This document shows, piece after piece, positions 26,606-34,577 of a stretch of DNA of 64,000 nt. Positions within the stretch are counted from its first letter, which is position 1. Each line of letters starts with the position of its first letter. The DNA comes from Pseudomonas sp. URMO17WK12:I11 (lineage in GTDB: Bacteria > Pseudomonadota > Gammaproteobacteria > Pseudomonadales > Pseudomonadaceae), in the NCBI RefSeq assembly GCF_007677725.1, contig NZ_VEDF01000003.1, positions 372,001-436,000 of the forward strand, read 5' to 3'. The notes under the pieces were generated by a model. It was not told the DNA's origin and searched no databases. It saw only the letters and a program-made list of their open reading frames with translations. Position numbers and translations under genes: made by a program.

Positions 26606-26995
26606 TCACGCCACCGCCAGGGCGCACTCGGCGCGCCGGTAGATCCGAGATGAGGCGATGCTGCGCTCGCCTGGGCGGCGAACACGGGTGAATTCTTCGG
26701 TGGTACTGGTAACGGAGTTGCCTACCAAAATCGCGCACAGAGCAACCACTGCTGGCTGAATCATTCCGCGCTTGAACGCTTCCGCAACCATCGCGGCGCG
26801 GCGGTGCACTCCGAGCTTTGTAGTCAGGGCTAGGAGGCGCTTGTCGATCGACCCGGCCGATATTCCCAGTTGCTTGGCGGCTTCCTTGGAGGTCTGGCCA
26901 GATGCGATTGCCATTAGGCATTCCAGCTCGCGGGGTGCTGCCCCACGGCCTAGGAAGCCGACAAATCCGTTTGCGGTGATCGTCTCGGCGTGCAT
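26606..26995 (-). CDS. LuxR-type helix-turn-helix regulator (phage)
   Basis: A 129-aa protein with a GerE/LuxR HTH at about residues 19-80: APRELECLMAIASGQTSKEAAKQLGISAGSIDKR, where the second helix pair matches the family. It has no sensor or receiver domain. The tail (about 85-129) is without known motifs. It is the first gene of the leftward operon, with a promoter that overlaps an operator identical in design to that in the repressor-Cro region, so it is expected to be controlled by the phage repressor. Confidence 0.8.
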   Translation of the reverse strand: MHAETITANGFVGFLGRGAAPRELECLMAIASGQTSKEAAKQLGISAGSIDKRLLALTTKLGVHRRAAMVAEAFKRGMIQPAVVALCAILVGNSVTSTTEEFTRVRRPGERSIASSRIYRRAECALAVA

Positions 26996-27027
26996 CTTGC
27001 TACTCCATGCTGGTCGCTATGGAGTGA

Positions 27028-27069
27028 AAATTACAGCCTAAAATTTCCAATTGCAAACGAAATTTGTAA
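27028..27069 (-). promoter_or_regulatory. Leftward promoter with repressor operators (PL-like)
   Basis: A 19-bp site TTGCAAA-CGAAA-TTTGTAA (27051-27069) shares both arms with the site in front of Cro. On the minus strand TTGCAA (27056-27051) can serve as -35, with TAATTT (27033-27028) 17 bases on. A weaker copy may lie at 27031-27049, centred 20 bases away. It is placed just upstream of the LuxR-type gene and would be shut by the repressor. Confidence 0.6.
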
Positions 27070-27114
27070 ATCGCGGCAAAGTTAAGGCCGCTCAAGCGGC
27101 CTCAGGCGGTGCGG

Positions 27115-27879
27115 TTAGGCGAACATTCCCCACCAGAAGACATGCCCGATGATAGTGATTTGCTCGTCCTGCAGCTGCTGGAACGAATAGTCCTCATCAG
27201 GAAAATCATCGCGATTGAAGCTACGCATGCGCAGGCCGCTTGGCAGGCGAAATAGCTGTTTGATGCGCAATTGACCGTTGTGGCTGACGGCATACATTTC
27301 GCCATCAACAACATCGGTGAGCTGGTTTTTACCAACGTTCACGCCAACCGTCGCGCCGTCCCGCAGGACGGGCGACATGCTATTTCCGGTGACTGAAACA
27401 CACTTTGCATTGGAGAACTGGACGCCATTGTCGCGCAGATCTTGCTTTGAAAAACGGAGTCTTGAGGTAGGGCCTTCCTCGATTGCGAAGCGACCAGAGC
27501 CCGCAGACAGCTCGACCTCGCGCAGATATGGGACGTATACCTCGTCATCATCCAGAGGCGTAGATTCATCCCAGATCCTGATGCGCGAAAGATGCTCGCC
27601 GATCGGTTTATCGAGTGTGATTCCTGCATCTGCAACAAACTCAGCAGCTGTTTTCACGCTCATCATGCCACTCGCCGCGAGGAGCACCTGGGGCCTGATG
27701 CAAAGAACGTTCGCGATTTCATTGTACTTCGAAGGACGGGGGAAAGATCTCCCGGACTCCCAGGCTTGGACCGACTGAGGGGTAATACCTAGACGCCGAG
27801 CAAGCTCAGACTGGTTGATTCCAAGACGCTCTCGGGCTTCAGCGATAGCTTGTGCGATGGTGGGTGTATTCATTTCCAT
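27115..27879 (-). CDS. CI-like phage repressor (HTH plus S24 peptidase)
   Basis: A 254-aa repressor (counted from ATG 27879; ATG 27873 is also possible and neither has a good ribosome site, so the message may be leaderless). The N-terminal XRE domain is GINQSELARRLGITPQSVQAWESGR. The C-terminal S24/LexA domain has the Ser in VTGNSMSPVL (about 170) and the Lys in GQLRIKQLFRL (about 210), so RecA-stimulated self-cleavage and SOS induction are expected. It should bind the TTRCAAA-N5-TTTGYAA sites at 27883-27926 and 27051-27069 and keep lysogeny. Confidence 0.92.
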   Translation of the reverse strand: MEMNTPTIAQAIAEARERLGINQSELARRLGITPQSVQAWESGRSFPRPSKYNEIANVLCIRPQVLLAASGMMSVKTAAEFVADAGITLDKPIGEHLSRIRIWDESTPLDDDEVYVPYLREVELSAGSGRFAIEEGPTSRLRFSKQDLRDNGVQFSNAKCVSVTGNSMSPVLRDGATVGVNVGKNQLTDVVDGEMYAVSHNGQLRIKQLFRLPSGLRMRSFNRDDFPDEDYSFQQLQDEQITIIGHVFWWGMFA

Positions 27880-27882
27880 AGG

Positions 27883-27926
27883 TTACAAGCGTCCGCTGTA
27901 GTTGGCATTGCAAATATCGTTTGTAA
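27883..27926. promoter_or_regulatory. Repressor/Cro operator region
   Basis: Two 19-bp sites: TTGCAAA-TATCG-TTTGTAA (27908-27926) and a weaker TTACAAG-CGTCC-GCTGTAG (27883-27901), centres 25 bases apart. The strong one has the same arms as the site at 27051-27069. They lie between the divergent repressor and Cro-like genes; TGTAAT (27922-27927) may be the -10 of the rightward promoter. Common sites in both places suggest one regulator for both operons. Confidence 0.65.
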
Positions 27927-27984
27927 TTGAAGGCGCGCGGCTGTAGTCTCGGCAGCAATGCCCTAAGTTCGCTGAGATCTCTCA

Positions 27985-28281
27985 ATGACTATCGAAGCTA
28001 TCGCCAGTGCTGTAAGGGCGCTCGGCAGCCAGACCAAACTGGCCAAAAAGCTCGGCTGCACACCTCAGAACGTTCAGCGCATGTGCTCTACCGGGCATGT
28101 CCCCGCCAAGCACGTGCTTCGCATTGAGGCTGAGTCAGGTGTTTCTCGGTGTCTGCTCCGACCTGACCTGTATCCAGACCCTGCCCCAACCTTGAACGAA
28201 AGGTTACCTGTCGACTGCCAATGCGAGCAGTCCCATGAATGTGCTGTTAATCCATCCAGTATTTCGAGGACTGCAGCATGA
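27985..28281 (+). CDS. Cro-like (YdaS-type) regulator
   Basis: A 98-aa protein with a short HTH at the N-terminus: IASAVRALGSQTKLAKKLGCTPQNVQRMCSTG, the YdaS/Cro pattern. The C-terminal half has no known motif. Divergent to the repressor and first of the rightward operon, it is the expected Cro. The start ATG 27985 has only a weak ribosome site. Confidence 0.8.
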   Translation: MTIEAIASAVRALGSQTKLAKKLGCTPQNVQRMCSTGHVPAKHVLRIEAESGVSRCLLRPDLYPDPAPTLNERLPVDCQCEQSHECAVNPSSISRTAA

Positions 28282-28331
28282 GCGCAGGTACCGCCCCGTT
28301 TTTGCTGTCTGGCTGACTTTCTCCAGGCAAC

Positions 28332-28359
28332 AAAAAACCCGCTGCCAGGCGGGTTCTTT
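28332..28359 (+). terminator. Terminator after the Cro-like gene
   Basis: AAAAAACCCGC / GCGGGTTCTTT with a 6-base loop, 51 bases after Cro. Early rightward genes lie beyond it, so read-through or antitermination must occur, as at lambda tR1. Confidence 0.7.
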
Positions 28360-28414
28360 AACCGACCTCTGCCAGGAGGTCTTGCAACATCACCTTGTCT
28401 TAGGAGGATGCGCT

Positions 28415-28735
28415 ATGTCGCACCCGGAAAATACCACCGCGCCATCATCAGCGCAACAGGTAACCCTTAACCAAATGGAGTTTGGCGACCCTCAGCTCTT
28501 AGGAACCCGACTTTTTTCCATCCAGGAAGGAGTCGATCTGCTCGATGGGCTTCGATACGCGGCCGATATAGGCGAAGGCGTCCATCAGCTGGCTAATCGT
28601 TTAGCAGCTTCTATCAATGAGGGCGACCTGGCCTATCTGGCTGAGGTGCGCGCGCTGGCGCTTCTCGCAGAGATCTCGTCAACGCTTGCCCGCGCCAGCC
28701 AGTATGCAATGCAGCGTGCGGGAGAGCGGCCATGA
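28415..28735 (+). CDS. Hypothetical early protein (DUF3077-like)
   Basis: A 106-aa protein. The middle part LFSIQEGVDLLDGLRYAADIG resembles the DUF3077 pattern of Pseudomonas (F-x-V-x-x-G-V...ALE.AS). The assignment is tentative. TAGGAGG stands before ATG 28415. It overlaps the next gene by 4 bases; a similar pattern occurs in that gene, so the two may be diverged paralogues. Confidence 0.6.
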   Translation: MSHPENTTAPSSAQQVTLNQMEFGDPQLLGTRLFSIQEGVDLLDGLRYAADIGEGVHQLANRLAASINEGDLAYLAEVRALALLAEISSTLARASQYAMQRAGERP

Positions 28736-29001
28736 GCACCACTCCCATGACGCTTACCCATGAGTTCAATAATCAAGGACTGCATTCGGTATTCGAGGCT
28801 GTCGGCGGGATTCCAATCCATGAATCTCTCGACGCGGCGACTGATCGTCTGGAGGCGGTGCTTGCCGGGCTGCGCGACCTGATGACCGAGCCGTCCGTTT
28901 CCAATCAAGTCACCTTGATCTATTTCGCCGCTGATGCAGCGCTTGCGCTGTGCTACGCCGCCCACGCCGGCGTCGCGCCCGAGCAGGGAGGTGCCGCATG
29001 A
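28732..29001 (+). CDS. Hypothetical early protein, possible paralogue of the preceding gene
   Basis: An 89-aa protein with LHSVFEAVGGIPIHESLDAATDRLEAVLAGL, which follows the same F-x-x-x-G-I/V-x-x-x-x-x-L-x-x-A spacing as the gene before it. It starts at an ATG overlapping the previous stop and overlaps the next gene by 4 bases. Function unknown. Confidence 0.6.
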   Translation: MSTTPMTLTHEFNNQGLHSVFEAVGGIPIHESLDAATDRLEAVLAGLRDLMTEPSVSNQVTLIYFAADAALALCYAAHAGVAPEQGGAA

Positions 29002-29501
29002 GCTTGGATCAGATGGAAACCGTTGCCCAAGACGCGACGTTCCAGGTTCAGTGCGCCATGTGCCAGATCGACTGGCTGCGCAGTGTCCTGCACGTGCTCG
29101 AGGATCGACTGAAGACCGCCGGCGATCAGCATGGGTCGAATCTTGCCAACCTTGCGATCTACAACGCCGATGATTGGCACAACGCTCTGAACGGCGAGCG
29201 CGAGAGCCTGGAGAAGCGCATCGACTCGGCAGCCGCCGCGCCACAAAAAACCATCACTGCAAAACGTGGCGCGCCCTTGGTTGATGGTCCGTCCTCCGCC
29301 ATTGGCGAGCGCCTTGTGCTGGCTCGAACTGAAGCCGGGCTCACTCAGGCCAAGTTGGCGAAGATGGTTGGAATGGAGCAAGCGTCAATCTCGATGCTCG
29401 AGACTGGCGAGACTCAGCGCACCACCTATCTCGCCGAACTAGCCCGAGCTTGTGGGGTGAGCGCGGACTGGCTGGCCTTCGGCCCGGAGGTGTCGGCATG
29501 A
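28998..29501 (+). CDS. Two-part protein with C-terminal XRE helix-turn-helix
   Basis: A 167-aa protein. The N-terminal half (1-85) is helical and holds CAMCQIDWLRSVLHVLEDRL, without a known domain. The C-terminal half (about 100-160) is a clear XRE HTH: IGERLVLARTEAGLTQAKLAKMVGMEQASISMLETG. An HTH at the C-terminus is less common than at the N-terminus. It is coupled on both sides (4-base overlaps). It could be a transcription regulator of the early operon. Confidence 0.7.
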   Translation: MSLDQMETVAQDATFQVQCAMCQIDWLRSVLHVLEDRLKTAGDQHGSNLANLAIYNADDWHNALNGERESLEKRIDSAAAAPQKTITAKRGAPLVDGPSSAIGERLVLARTEAGLTQAKLAKMVGMEQASISMLETGETQRTTYLAELARACGVSADWLAFGPEVSA

Positions 29502-30244
29502 ACCTGGTAATCATCAAGGACAGCGATGCCGTCACGCCGACCACTGCCATCGCTGCAGGGACCGAGAACGAGCACGCCAGCGTTATCGCTCTTGTGCGCA
29601 AGTATCACGACGATCTGTGCGAGTTCGGAAGGGTGCGATTCGAGGTAGACCCCTTCGAAACAGCAGGCGGTGTGCAGTCGCGTGAGATCGCTCTGCTGAC
29701 CGAGCCCCAAGCCACGCTGCTACTCACCTACATGCGAAACACCGAGATCGTGCGGGCCTTCAAGAAAAAGTTGGTTCGGGAATTTTGGGAGCTGGTTCAG
29801 CAGCGCAGCCGCGCCAGCTCATCCATGCCCGAGAACTACATCGAGGCACTGGAACACCTGCTGGCTTCGAAGCGCTCCGAGCAGATGGCGCTTGAGCAGC
29901 GTGACCACGCAATCGCCACGAAGGCCGAGATCGGCAGCCGGCGGGAAGCCACGGCCATGGCCACCGCATCCGCCGCGGTCCGCAAGGTCATGCACCTGGA
30001 GAACGAGCTGGGCCGCGGCTGTGAGCACGCAACCGTCACGGCAGTAGAGAGAGCCGCCCACCGGAGCTTCGGCAGCCAGGGCTTTCGCCCGCTGAAGAAC
30101 TGGTGCGACAGCCACGGTGTGGCCGCCCCGAAAGTCCAAGACCCGCGATTCGGCTGGGTTCGCTCCTGGCCCGCTGGCGCCTGGGCAGCCGTTTACCAAA
30201 TTGACCTGGCCGAGCTGTTCGGCACTCCGGGAGAAACCGCATGA
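29498..30244 (+). CDS. Rha-family phage regulatory protein
   Basis: A 248-aa protein. The N-terminal part resembles the Rha/KilA-type regulator domain: VQSREIALLTEPQATLLLTYMRNTEIVRAFKKKLVREFWELVQQ (about 62-107), which in P22-like phages interferes with infection of IHF mutants. The C-terminal part (about 175-240) has no known motif (RSFGSQGFRPLKNWCDSHGVA). It is coupled to genes on both sides. Its role here is unproven. Confidence 0.7.
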   Translation: MNLVIIKDSDAVTPTTAIAAGTENEHASVIALVRKYHDDLCEFGRVRFEVDPFETAGGVQSREIALLTEPQATLLLTYMRNTEIVRAFKKKLVREFWELVQQRSRASSSMPENYIEALEHLLASKRSEQMALEQRDHAIATKAEIGSRREATAMATASAAVRKVMHLENELGRGCEHATVTAVERAAHRSFGSQGFRPLKNWCDSHGVAAPKVQDPRFGWVRSWPAGAWAAVYQIDLAELFGTPGETA

Positions 30245-30858
30245 GCACCATCAAACTCGAAATTGCCGAAAAGATCGCAAGCATCGCGAACAAGCCCAAC
30301 CTCTCTCGCAAAACGATGCTGATCCTTACTCAGCGAGTGGTGCGCAACGGTTTGGCCAAGCTGCAGCAGATTCGCGATGAACGCCGCGTCTTCCGTCGCG
30401 AGGCGGCAAAGCTCAAGGCGTACCCAGTGGCGCAGCACCAGGCAGACATCCTCCTGGCGAAATCCAAGAGCCATCGCGAAGATGACCACAAGACCACCAA
30501 GCAGGGTTTGATCGGTCTGGGTTACCACCTGATCAAGGACACCGACAACAGTTACGGCGCCATTGGCTTCGACTGCTTGTGCGACCTGCTAAGTATCAAC
30601 CCGGTACATCGTCCAGCAATCCAGAACGACGAGCGAGGTCTTGCCGGGCTCATCTACGTCGCAAGACTGGAAAACAGTGCCAGCCCACAGTCCGAGGGTT
30701 GGGGTGAGGGAGGGCCACTCTTCGAGGCCTGCTTCATGGCCATGGTGGATTGGATCAAGACGGCCCCTGAAAGTGATCTGCCCAACCTGTTCGGGCCTGA
30801 TTCACCGTTCGCTGGCGCTCAGAGCGTTCCAGTAAAGCCAGGGGAGACTCTGCAATGA
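30241..30858 (+). CDS. Hypothetical early protein
   Basis: A 205-aa protein of unknown function. The first half is basic and helical (MLILTQRVVRNGLAKLQQIRDERRVFRREAAKLKAYP), the second half acidic and without motifs. Overlaps of 4 bases with both neighbours place it in the same polycistronic message as the replication genes. Confidence 0.6.
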   Translation: MSTIKLEIAEKIASIANKPNLSRKTMLILTQRVVRNGLAKLQQIRDERRVFRREAAKLKAYPVAQHQADILLAKSKSHREDDHKTTKQGLIGLGYHLIKDTDNSYGAIGFDCLCDLLSINPVHRPAIQNDERGLAGLIYVARLENSASPQSEGWGEGGPLFEACFMAMVDWIKTAPESDLPNLFGPDSPFAGAQSVPVKPGETLQ

Positions 30859-31085
30859 CCCCGACCACAACCCACGCCCAGGCGCTCCAGCAGCGCGCTG
30901 GTGCTTTGATTATTCCCAGCGGGTGGCCAAGCTGCGATTTGTTCAAGCTGTTCCCGGAGGCTGCTCGCTGGCAGTTCTACGAGTGGGCGAAACAGCAGCG
31001 AACGTTCCTTGAGCAGCATGGCTGGGTGTTCGAGGAGTCGTATGACCAGTACGTGCGCCGTGTTTGTGAGGAGTTGCAGCTGTGA
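30855..31085 (+). CDS. Small hypothetical protein before the initiator gene
   Basis: A 76-aa protein rich in Trp and aromatic residues in the middle (FPEAARWQFYEWAKQQRTFL). No domain recognised. The stop overlaps the GTG of the O-like gene, so it probably serves to couple or sits as a small replication accessory gene. Confidence 0.55.
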   Translation: MTPTTTHAQALQQRAGALIIPSGWPSCDLFKLFPEAARWQFYEWAKQQRTFLEQHGWVFEESYDQYVRRVCEELQL

Positions 31086-31876
31086 GCATCCAATCCATGA
31101 CCTGGGCGCTCGAGCAGCGCGTGGTCACCGATCCGACGTGTCGGCACGTGCTTCTGTGCCTGGCCAACTACGCCGACAAGAACGGGCGCGGGGCGTTTCC
31201 CTCAGCTTCAAGCTTGTCAGATGACACCGGTCTTTCCGAGCGAACCATCCGCTACAAGCTTGATGCCTTGGAGGCCGCTGGAGTTATCCGGCGAGGGAAC
31301 CAGGCGATAGCTGCTGCCTACATTGATCGCTATGACCGACGCCCGGTCGTTTACGACATGGTCGAAAATCGGGGTGCACCAGCTGCACCCCGCGAGGATG
31401 AGGATGCCGAACGGGGTGCAAATGAAGACGGCACGGGGTGCAGCTCACAACAGAACGGGGTGCAAATGAAGACAGAACGGGGTGCACCAGCTGCACCCAA
31501 TCCGTCATCTATCCGTCAGTTATCCGTCAATAAACCAAAGAAGCGTGCAGGCAAGCCTGCTGGTGAAAAGTCAGGCAAGTTCGATCCATTGCTTGCGAAG
31601 CCTGCGAACGTGTCGACAGACACATGGGCTGACTGGTGCCAACACCGCAAGGAGATCCGCAAGCCGCTAACTGCCACCAGCTGCAAGCAGCAGGCCGAAG
31701 ATCTGGCCAACCATCCAAATCCAGACGCTGTGATCAAGTTGTCGATCGGCAAGGGCTGGACGGGACTGTTTCCTGATAGCGCCCTCGGATCCGTCGCCGG
31801 CACGAAAGGCGGCGCCAGCGCAGTCCTCCAAGTACCTGCCCACCACCAGGAGATGTACCCTGATGACTTCATCTAA
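31082..31876 (+). CDS. O-like replication initiator (winged-helix)
   Basis: A 264-aa protein started by GTG. The N-terminal part (residues 8-80) is a winged HTH of phage O-type: VTDPTCRHVLLCLANYADKNGRGAFPSASSLSDDTGLSERTIRY. A hydrophilic linker (about 95-160) is encoded by DNA that contains repeated origin-like sites. The C-terminal part (about 165-264) ends EMYPDDFI. As lambda O binds iterons inside its own gene and recruits the P/DnaB helicase, this gene with the DnaC-like and DnaB genes downstream fits the same role. Confidence 0.78.
   Translation: MSIQSMTWALEQRVVTDPTCRHVLLCLANYADKNGRGAFPSASSLSDDTGLSERTIRYKLDALEAAGVIRRGNQAIAAAYIDRYDRRPVVYDMVENRGAPAAPREDEDAERGANEDGTGCSSQQNGVQMKTERGAPAAPNPSSIRQLSVNKPKKRAGKPAGEKSGKFDPLLAKPANVSTDTWADWCQHRKEIRKPLTATSCKQQAEDLANHPNPDAVIKLSIGKGWTGLFPDSALGSVAGTKGGASAVLQVPAHHQEMYPDDFI
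31370..31529 (+). other. Iteron array, likely prophage replication origin
   Basis: Five direct copies of CGGGGTGCA start at 31370, 31412, 31434, 31456 and 31478; the last four are exactly 22 bases apart. Copies 1 and 5 are each followed by an inverted TGCACCC arm, so both ends carry an inverted repeat. Directly downstream, three copies of ATCCGTCA start at 31500, 31511 and 31522, 11 bases (one helix turn) apart, followed by an A-rich stretch. This lies inside the O-like gene and is the layout of an iteron origin. Confidence 0.7.
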
Positions 31877-32681
31877 ATTCAGACCGAGCCCCGTCGAGCG
31901 GGCTGCTGGCATGACCAAGTGCGAGACGCCTGGGCACGGGCAGTACGAGGCGAAGGAGGTCGAGCAATTCGACGGTGGGTGGCAGCTTACTGGGTGCCCT
32001 CGCTGCCGCTGGGAGGCGTTGAATCTCCAGTGCGAAGCAAGCGTGCGAGACGCTGCGTACGCTGCCAAGGAGGGCGACGAGCTGAATCGTGATCTGTTCG
32101 CCACCGGCATCACGCCGCGCTTCCGTGGTTGCACGTTCGACAGCTTCATCACCAACGCCAACTCGGACAAAGTCCGCGCCCAGTCGATTTGCCGGCGCTA
32201 TGCAGATGAGTTCGAAGGGCACTACCGGGCTGGCCGCGCACTGATGCTGCTGGGCGAGGTTGGGAACGGTAAAACTCACCTGGCCTGCGCCATCTTGCAG
32301 CACGTTGTTCGGGAGTATGGCGCCAAGGGCCTGATTGTCACTGCCGAGGCAATCATGCAGGCCGTGACGGACAGCTTCCGCAGCAACGTCGGGCCGTCGA
32401 AGTCAGACCTGCTGGCTGAGTTGGCCGCTGTCGACTTGCTGGTGATCGACGAGGTCGGCATGCACACGCCCCGCCCAGGAAAGGACTTCATGCCGAGCCT
32501 GCTGCACGAGGTGATCGACCGGCGCTACCAGCTTGTTCGCCCAACGGTCCTGATCAGCAACCAGGACCGTGAGCAGCTACCGGCCTACATCGGACCGCGA
32601 GCGATGGACCGCCTGCGCGAGAACGGCGGCCTACTGGCGCCCTTCACCTGGTCGTCGGCGCGCGTCGGAGGGGTAGCATGA
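31863..32681 (+). CDS. DnaC-like helicase loader ATPase
   Basis: A 272-aa AAA+ protein of the DnaC/IstB family. Walker A is GEVGNGKTH (about 131-139) and Walker B LLVIDEVG (about 197-204); the arginine-rich end YIGPRAMDRLREN is typical. The N-terminus has a possible zinc site (CETPGHG and CPRCRW). It should load the phage DnaB helicase on the origin. It starts at ATG 31863 and overlaps the initiator gene by 14 bases. Confidence 0.88.
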   Translation: MTSSKFRPSPVERAAGMTKCETPGHGQYEAKEVEQFDGGWQLTGCPRCRWEALNLQCEASVRDAAYAAKEGDELNRDLFATGITPRFRGCTFDSFITNANSDKVRAQSICRRYADEFEGHYRAGRALMLLGEVGNGKTHLACAILQHVVREYGAKGLIVTAEAIMQAVTDSFRSNVGPSKSDLLAELAAVDLLVIDEVGMHTPRPGKDFMPSLLHEVIDRRYQLVRPTVLISNQDREQLPAYIGPRAMDRLRENGGLLAPFTWSSARVGGVA

Positions 32682-34090
32682 TCAGCCCAGATTACGCGGC
32701 TTGTACACGGGATGTGTCACGGTTGCACAGCCCTGAGTCAGAACACGCGCTGATCGGGGCCATGATCCACCAGCCAGCGCTCATTGACGACGTGAAGCTT
32801 GAGATCGGTGATTTCTACCAGTCCGACTGTGCCGAGCTGTTTGAGCTGCTGCTTGCGCTCAAGGCGAAGGGGCGGCAGATCGACGTGGTAACCCTGTCAG
32901 ATGCCAGGCCGACCTTGGCAGACGGCCGTGGCACGCTGGCGGTGGCTGCTCACATCGCTCACAACACACCGAGCGCGGCAAACTTCGCGGAGTACGCCCG
33001 GATCGTGAAGCAGCGGTCGGTGGCCCGCCGGGTGATCGCCGCTGCGCACATCATGTCGGAGCGCCTGAAAGATGGCGACTCGCTGGACGAAGTGCTGGCG
33101 CAGGGGCAGCAGGCCTGGATCGCCCTTGAGGCGGAAGGTCTGGATGCCCGCAAGCGGTACCGCTTCGTGAAAGAGATCCTGCCCGAGGCAATCGACGGGA
33201 TTGATCGCCGGTTCAACCGTGAAGTGGTGCTGGGCTTCGACACCGGCCTGCCATCGCTCGACAAGTTTATTCCCGGCATCTGCGCCGGGCACATGGTGGT
33301 TATTGCCGGCGCCCCAGGCAGCGGCAAAACCACCTTGGGCCTGGGCATCGCTGAGCGAGTGGCGCTGGTGGCCAAGTCCACGTCGCTGGTGTTCAGCCTT
33401 GAGATGACAGATGTGGAGCTGACAAACCGGTCGCTGGCCTCGGTGGGTAGCGTGCAGCTGAAGCACATCACCGAAGGTCATTCGATGGCCGACAACGATT
33501 GGCCAGGCCTGACGGCGGCTGTGAGCAAGCTCGATGGCGCGCCGCTGATCTTCTGCGATGACGCCTCGTTGACGATGCGCGATATCCGTCAGATCTGCCG
33601 CACGGTCAAGCGCGAGCACGGCCTTGGCTCTGTCACGCTGGACTACATCGGTCTGGTCAACGGCGAGAGCAAGTCGGCCAGTAGGTACGAGCAGGTCACC
33701 GACATCAGCAAATCGATCAAGCGGCTGGCCAAGGAGCTGGGAGTGCCCGTGATGGTGCTGGCGCAGTTGAACCGGGGCCCAAGCAACCGCGCCAACAAGC
33801 GCCCCACGAAGAGCGACCTTCGCGACTCAGGCCAGATCGAAGCCGACGCCGACGTGGTGGTGCTGGTCCACCGAGACAGCGAGTCCGAAGAGGGGCAATC
33901 GGGCGTCACCGAGCTGATCGTGGACAAAAACCGCCACGGCGAAACCGGCATCTGCCGTGTGCAGCACCAGGGCGCCTATCACAGGTTCGCCGAACTGGTC
34001 GGGTACCAGCCAAGCAACGAAGAAGTCGAAATGGGCAGGACATTTGCCGGCCGTCACCGCACCAAAGGAACCCAGTATGAAGCTATCTGA
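32678..34090 (+). CDS. DnaB-type replicative helicase
   Basis: A 470-aa helicase. The N-terminal DnaB domain (about 10-120: HSPESEHALIGAMIHQPALIDDV) is followed by the RecA-like motor with Walker A GAPGSGKTT (about 212-220), Walker B VTLDYIGLV, and SDLRDSGQIEADADVVVLVHRD near the end. It unwinds DNA at the phage replication fork. The gene overlaps its neighbours by 4 and 14 bases. Confidence 0.95.
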   Translation: MISPDYAACTRDVSRLHSPESEHALIGAMIHQPALIDDVKLEIGDFYQSDCAELFELLLALKAKGRQIDVVTLSDARPTLADGRGTLAVAAHIAHNTPSAANFAEYARIVKQRSVARRVIAAAHIMSERLKDGDSLDEVLAQGQQAWIALEAEGLDARKRYRFVKEILPEAIDGIDRRFNREVVLGFDTGLPSLDKFIPGICAGHMVVIAGAPGSGKTTLGLGIAERVALVAKSTSLVFSLEMTDVELTNRSLASVGSVQLKHITEGHSMADNDWPGLTAAVSKLDGAPLIFCDDASLTMRDIRQICRTVKREHGLGSVTLDYIGLVNGESKSASRYEQVTDISKSIKRLAKELGVPVMVLAQLNRGPSNRANKRPTKSDLRDSGQIEADADVVVLVHRDSESEEGQSGVTELIVDKNRHGETGICRVQHQGAYHRFAELVGYQPSNEEVEMGRTFAGRHRTKGTQYEAI

Positions 34091-34577
34091 TCTGTGGCCA
34101 CGCGCTGGCGCTGGCAAATCTGCAACCCCAGTCGTCTCAGTAACCGTCACCAAACGTGCTGGCGCTGAGCAGCCCATTGCCAGTGGCAAGATCCCTGGGC
34201 CGGACACCGGCCCACGCGGGCCAATTGAGCTGCCCGCCACCCTGGCCCAGTGCGAGGTGCTTGAGGAGACGTTATGTCGTGACGCCATCCGCCTGGAGTG
34301 CCAGATCGGCCAGGCCAAGGGCAGGGCGGTATCCGAAGGCAAGTACGCCGATCCCGACTGGTACCACCGCGCCAAGGCGGCGCTGAAACACATCAACCGG
34401 GACCGTCAGCGGCTGATGGTCCACATGAAGGCCCTCCGGACCGAGGCCCGATTGAAGGATCAGCAGGTTGAGGATCGGCTGATTCTCGACGTGATCAAGG
34501 AAGCCCTGCCGGCTGAACAGTTCATGGGCTACGTGCGCATTGCAGCAGCCCGCAAGGCATCAGAGGTGCTGCGATGA
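34077..34577 (+). CDS. Hypothetical protein after the helicase
   Basis: A 166-aa protein (start MKLSDLWPRAGAGKS). The first 50 residues are Pro/Gly-rich, the rest helical and charged (AALKHINRDRQRLMVHMKALRTEARLKDQQ). No known domain. It overlaps the helicase gene by 14 bases, so a replication-linked role is possible but unshown. Confidence 0.6.
   Translation: MKLSDLWPRAGAGKSATPVVSVTVTKRAGAEQPIASGKIPGPDTGPRGPIELPATLAQCEVLEETLCRDAIRLECQIGQAKGRAVSEGKYADPDWYHRAKAALKHINRDRQRLMVHMKALRTEARLKDQQVEDRLILDVIKEALPAEQFMGYVRIAAARKASEVLR

Noticed and set aside
31370..31529. The repeat array as a CRISPR
   Set aside because: Units are 9-bp cores with 22-bp phasing inside a gene, with inverted arms and no spacer-length variation; no cas genes are present.
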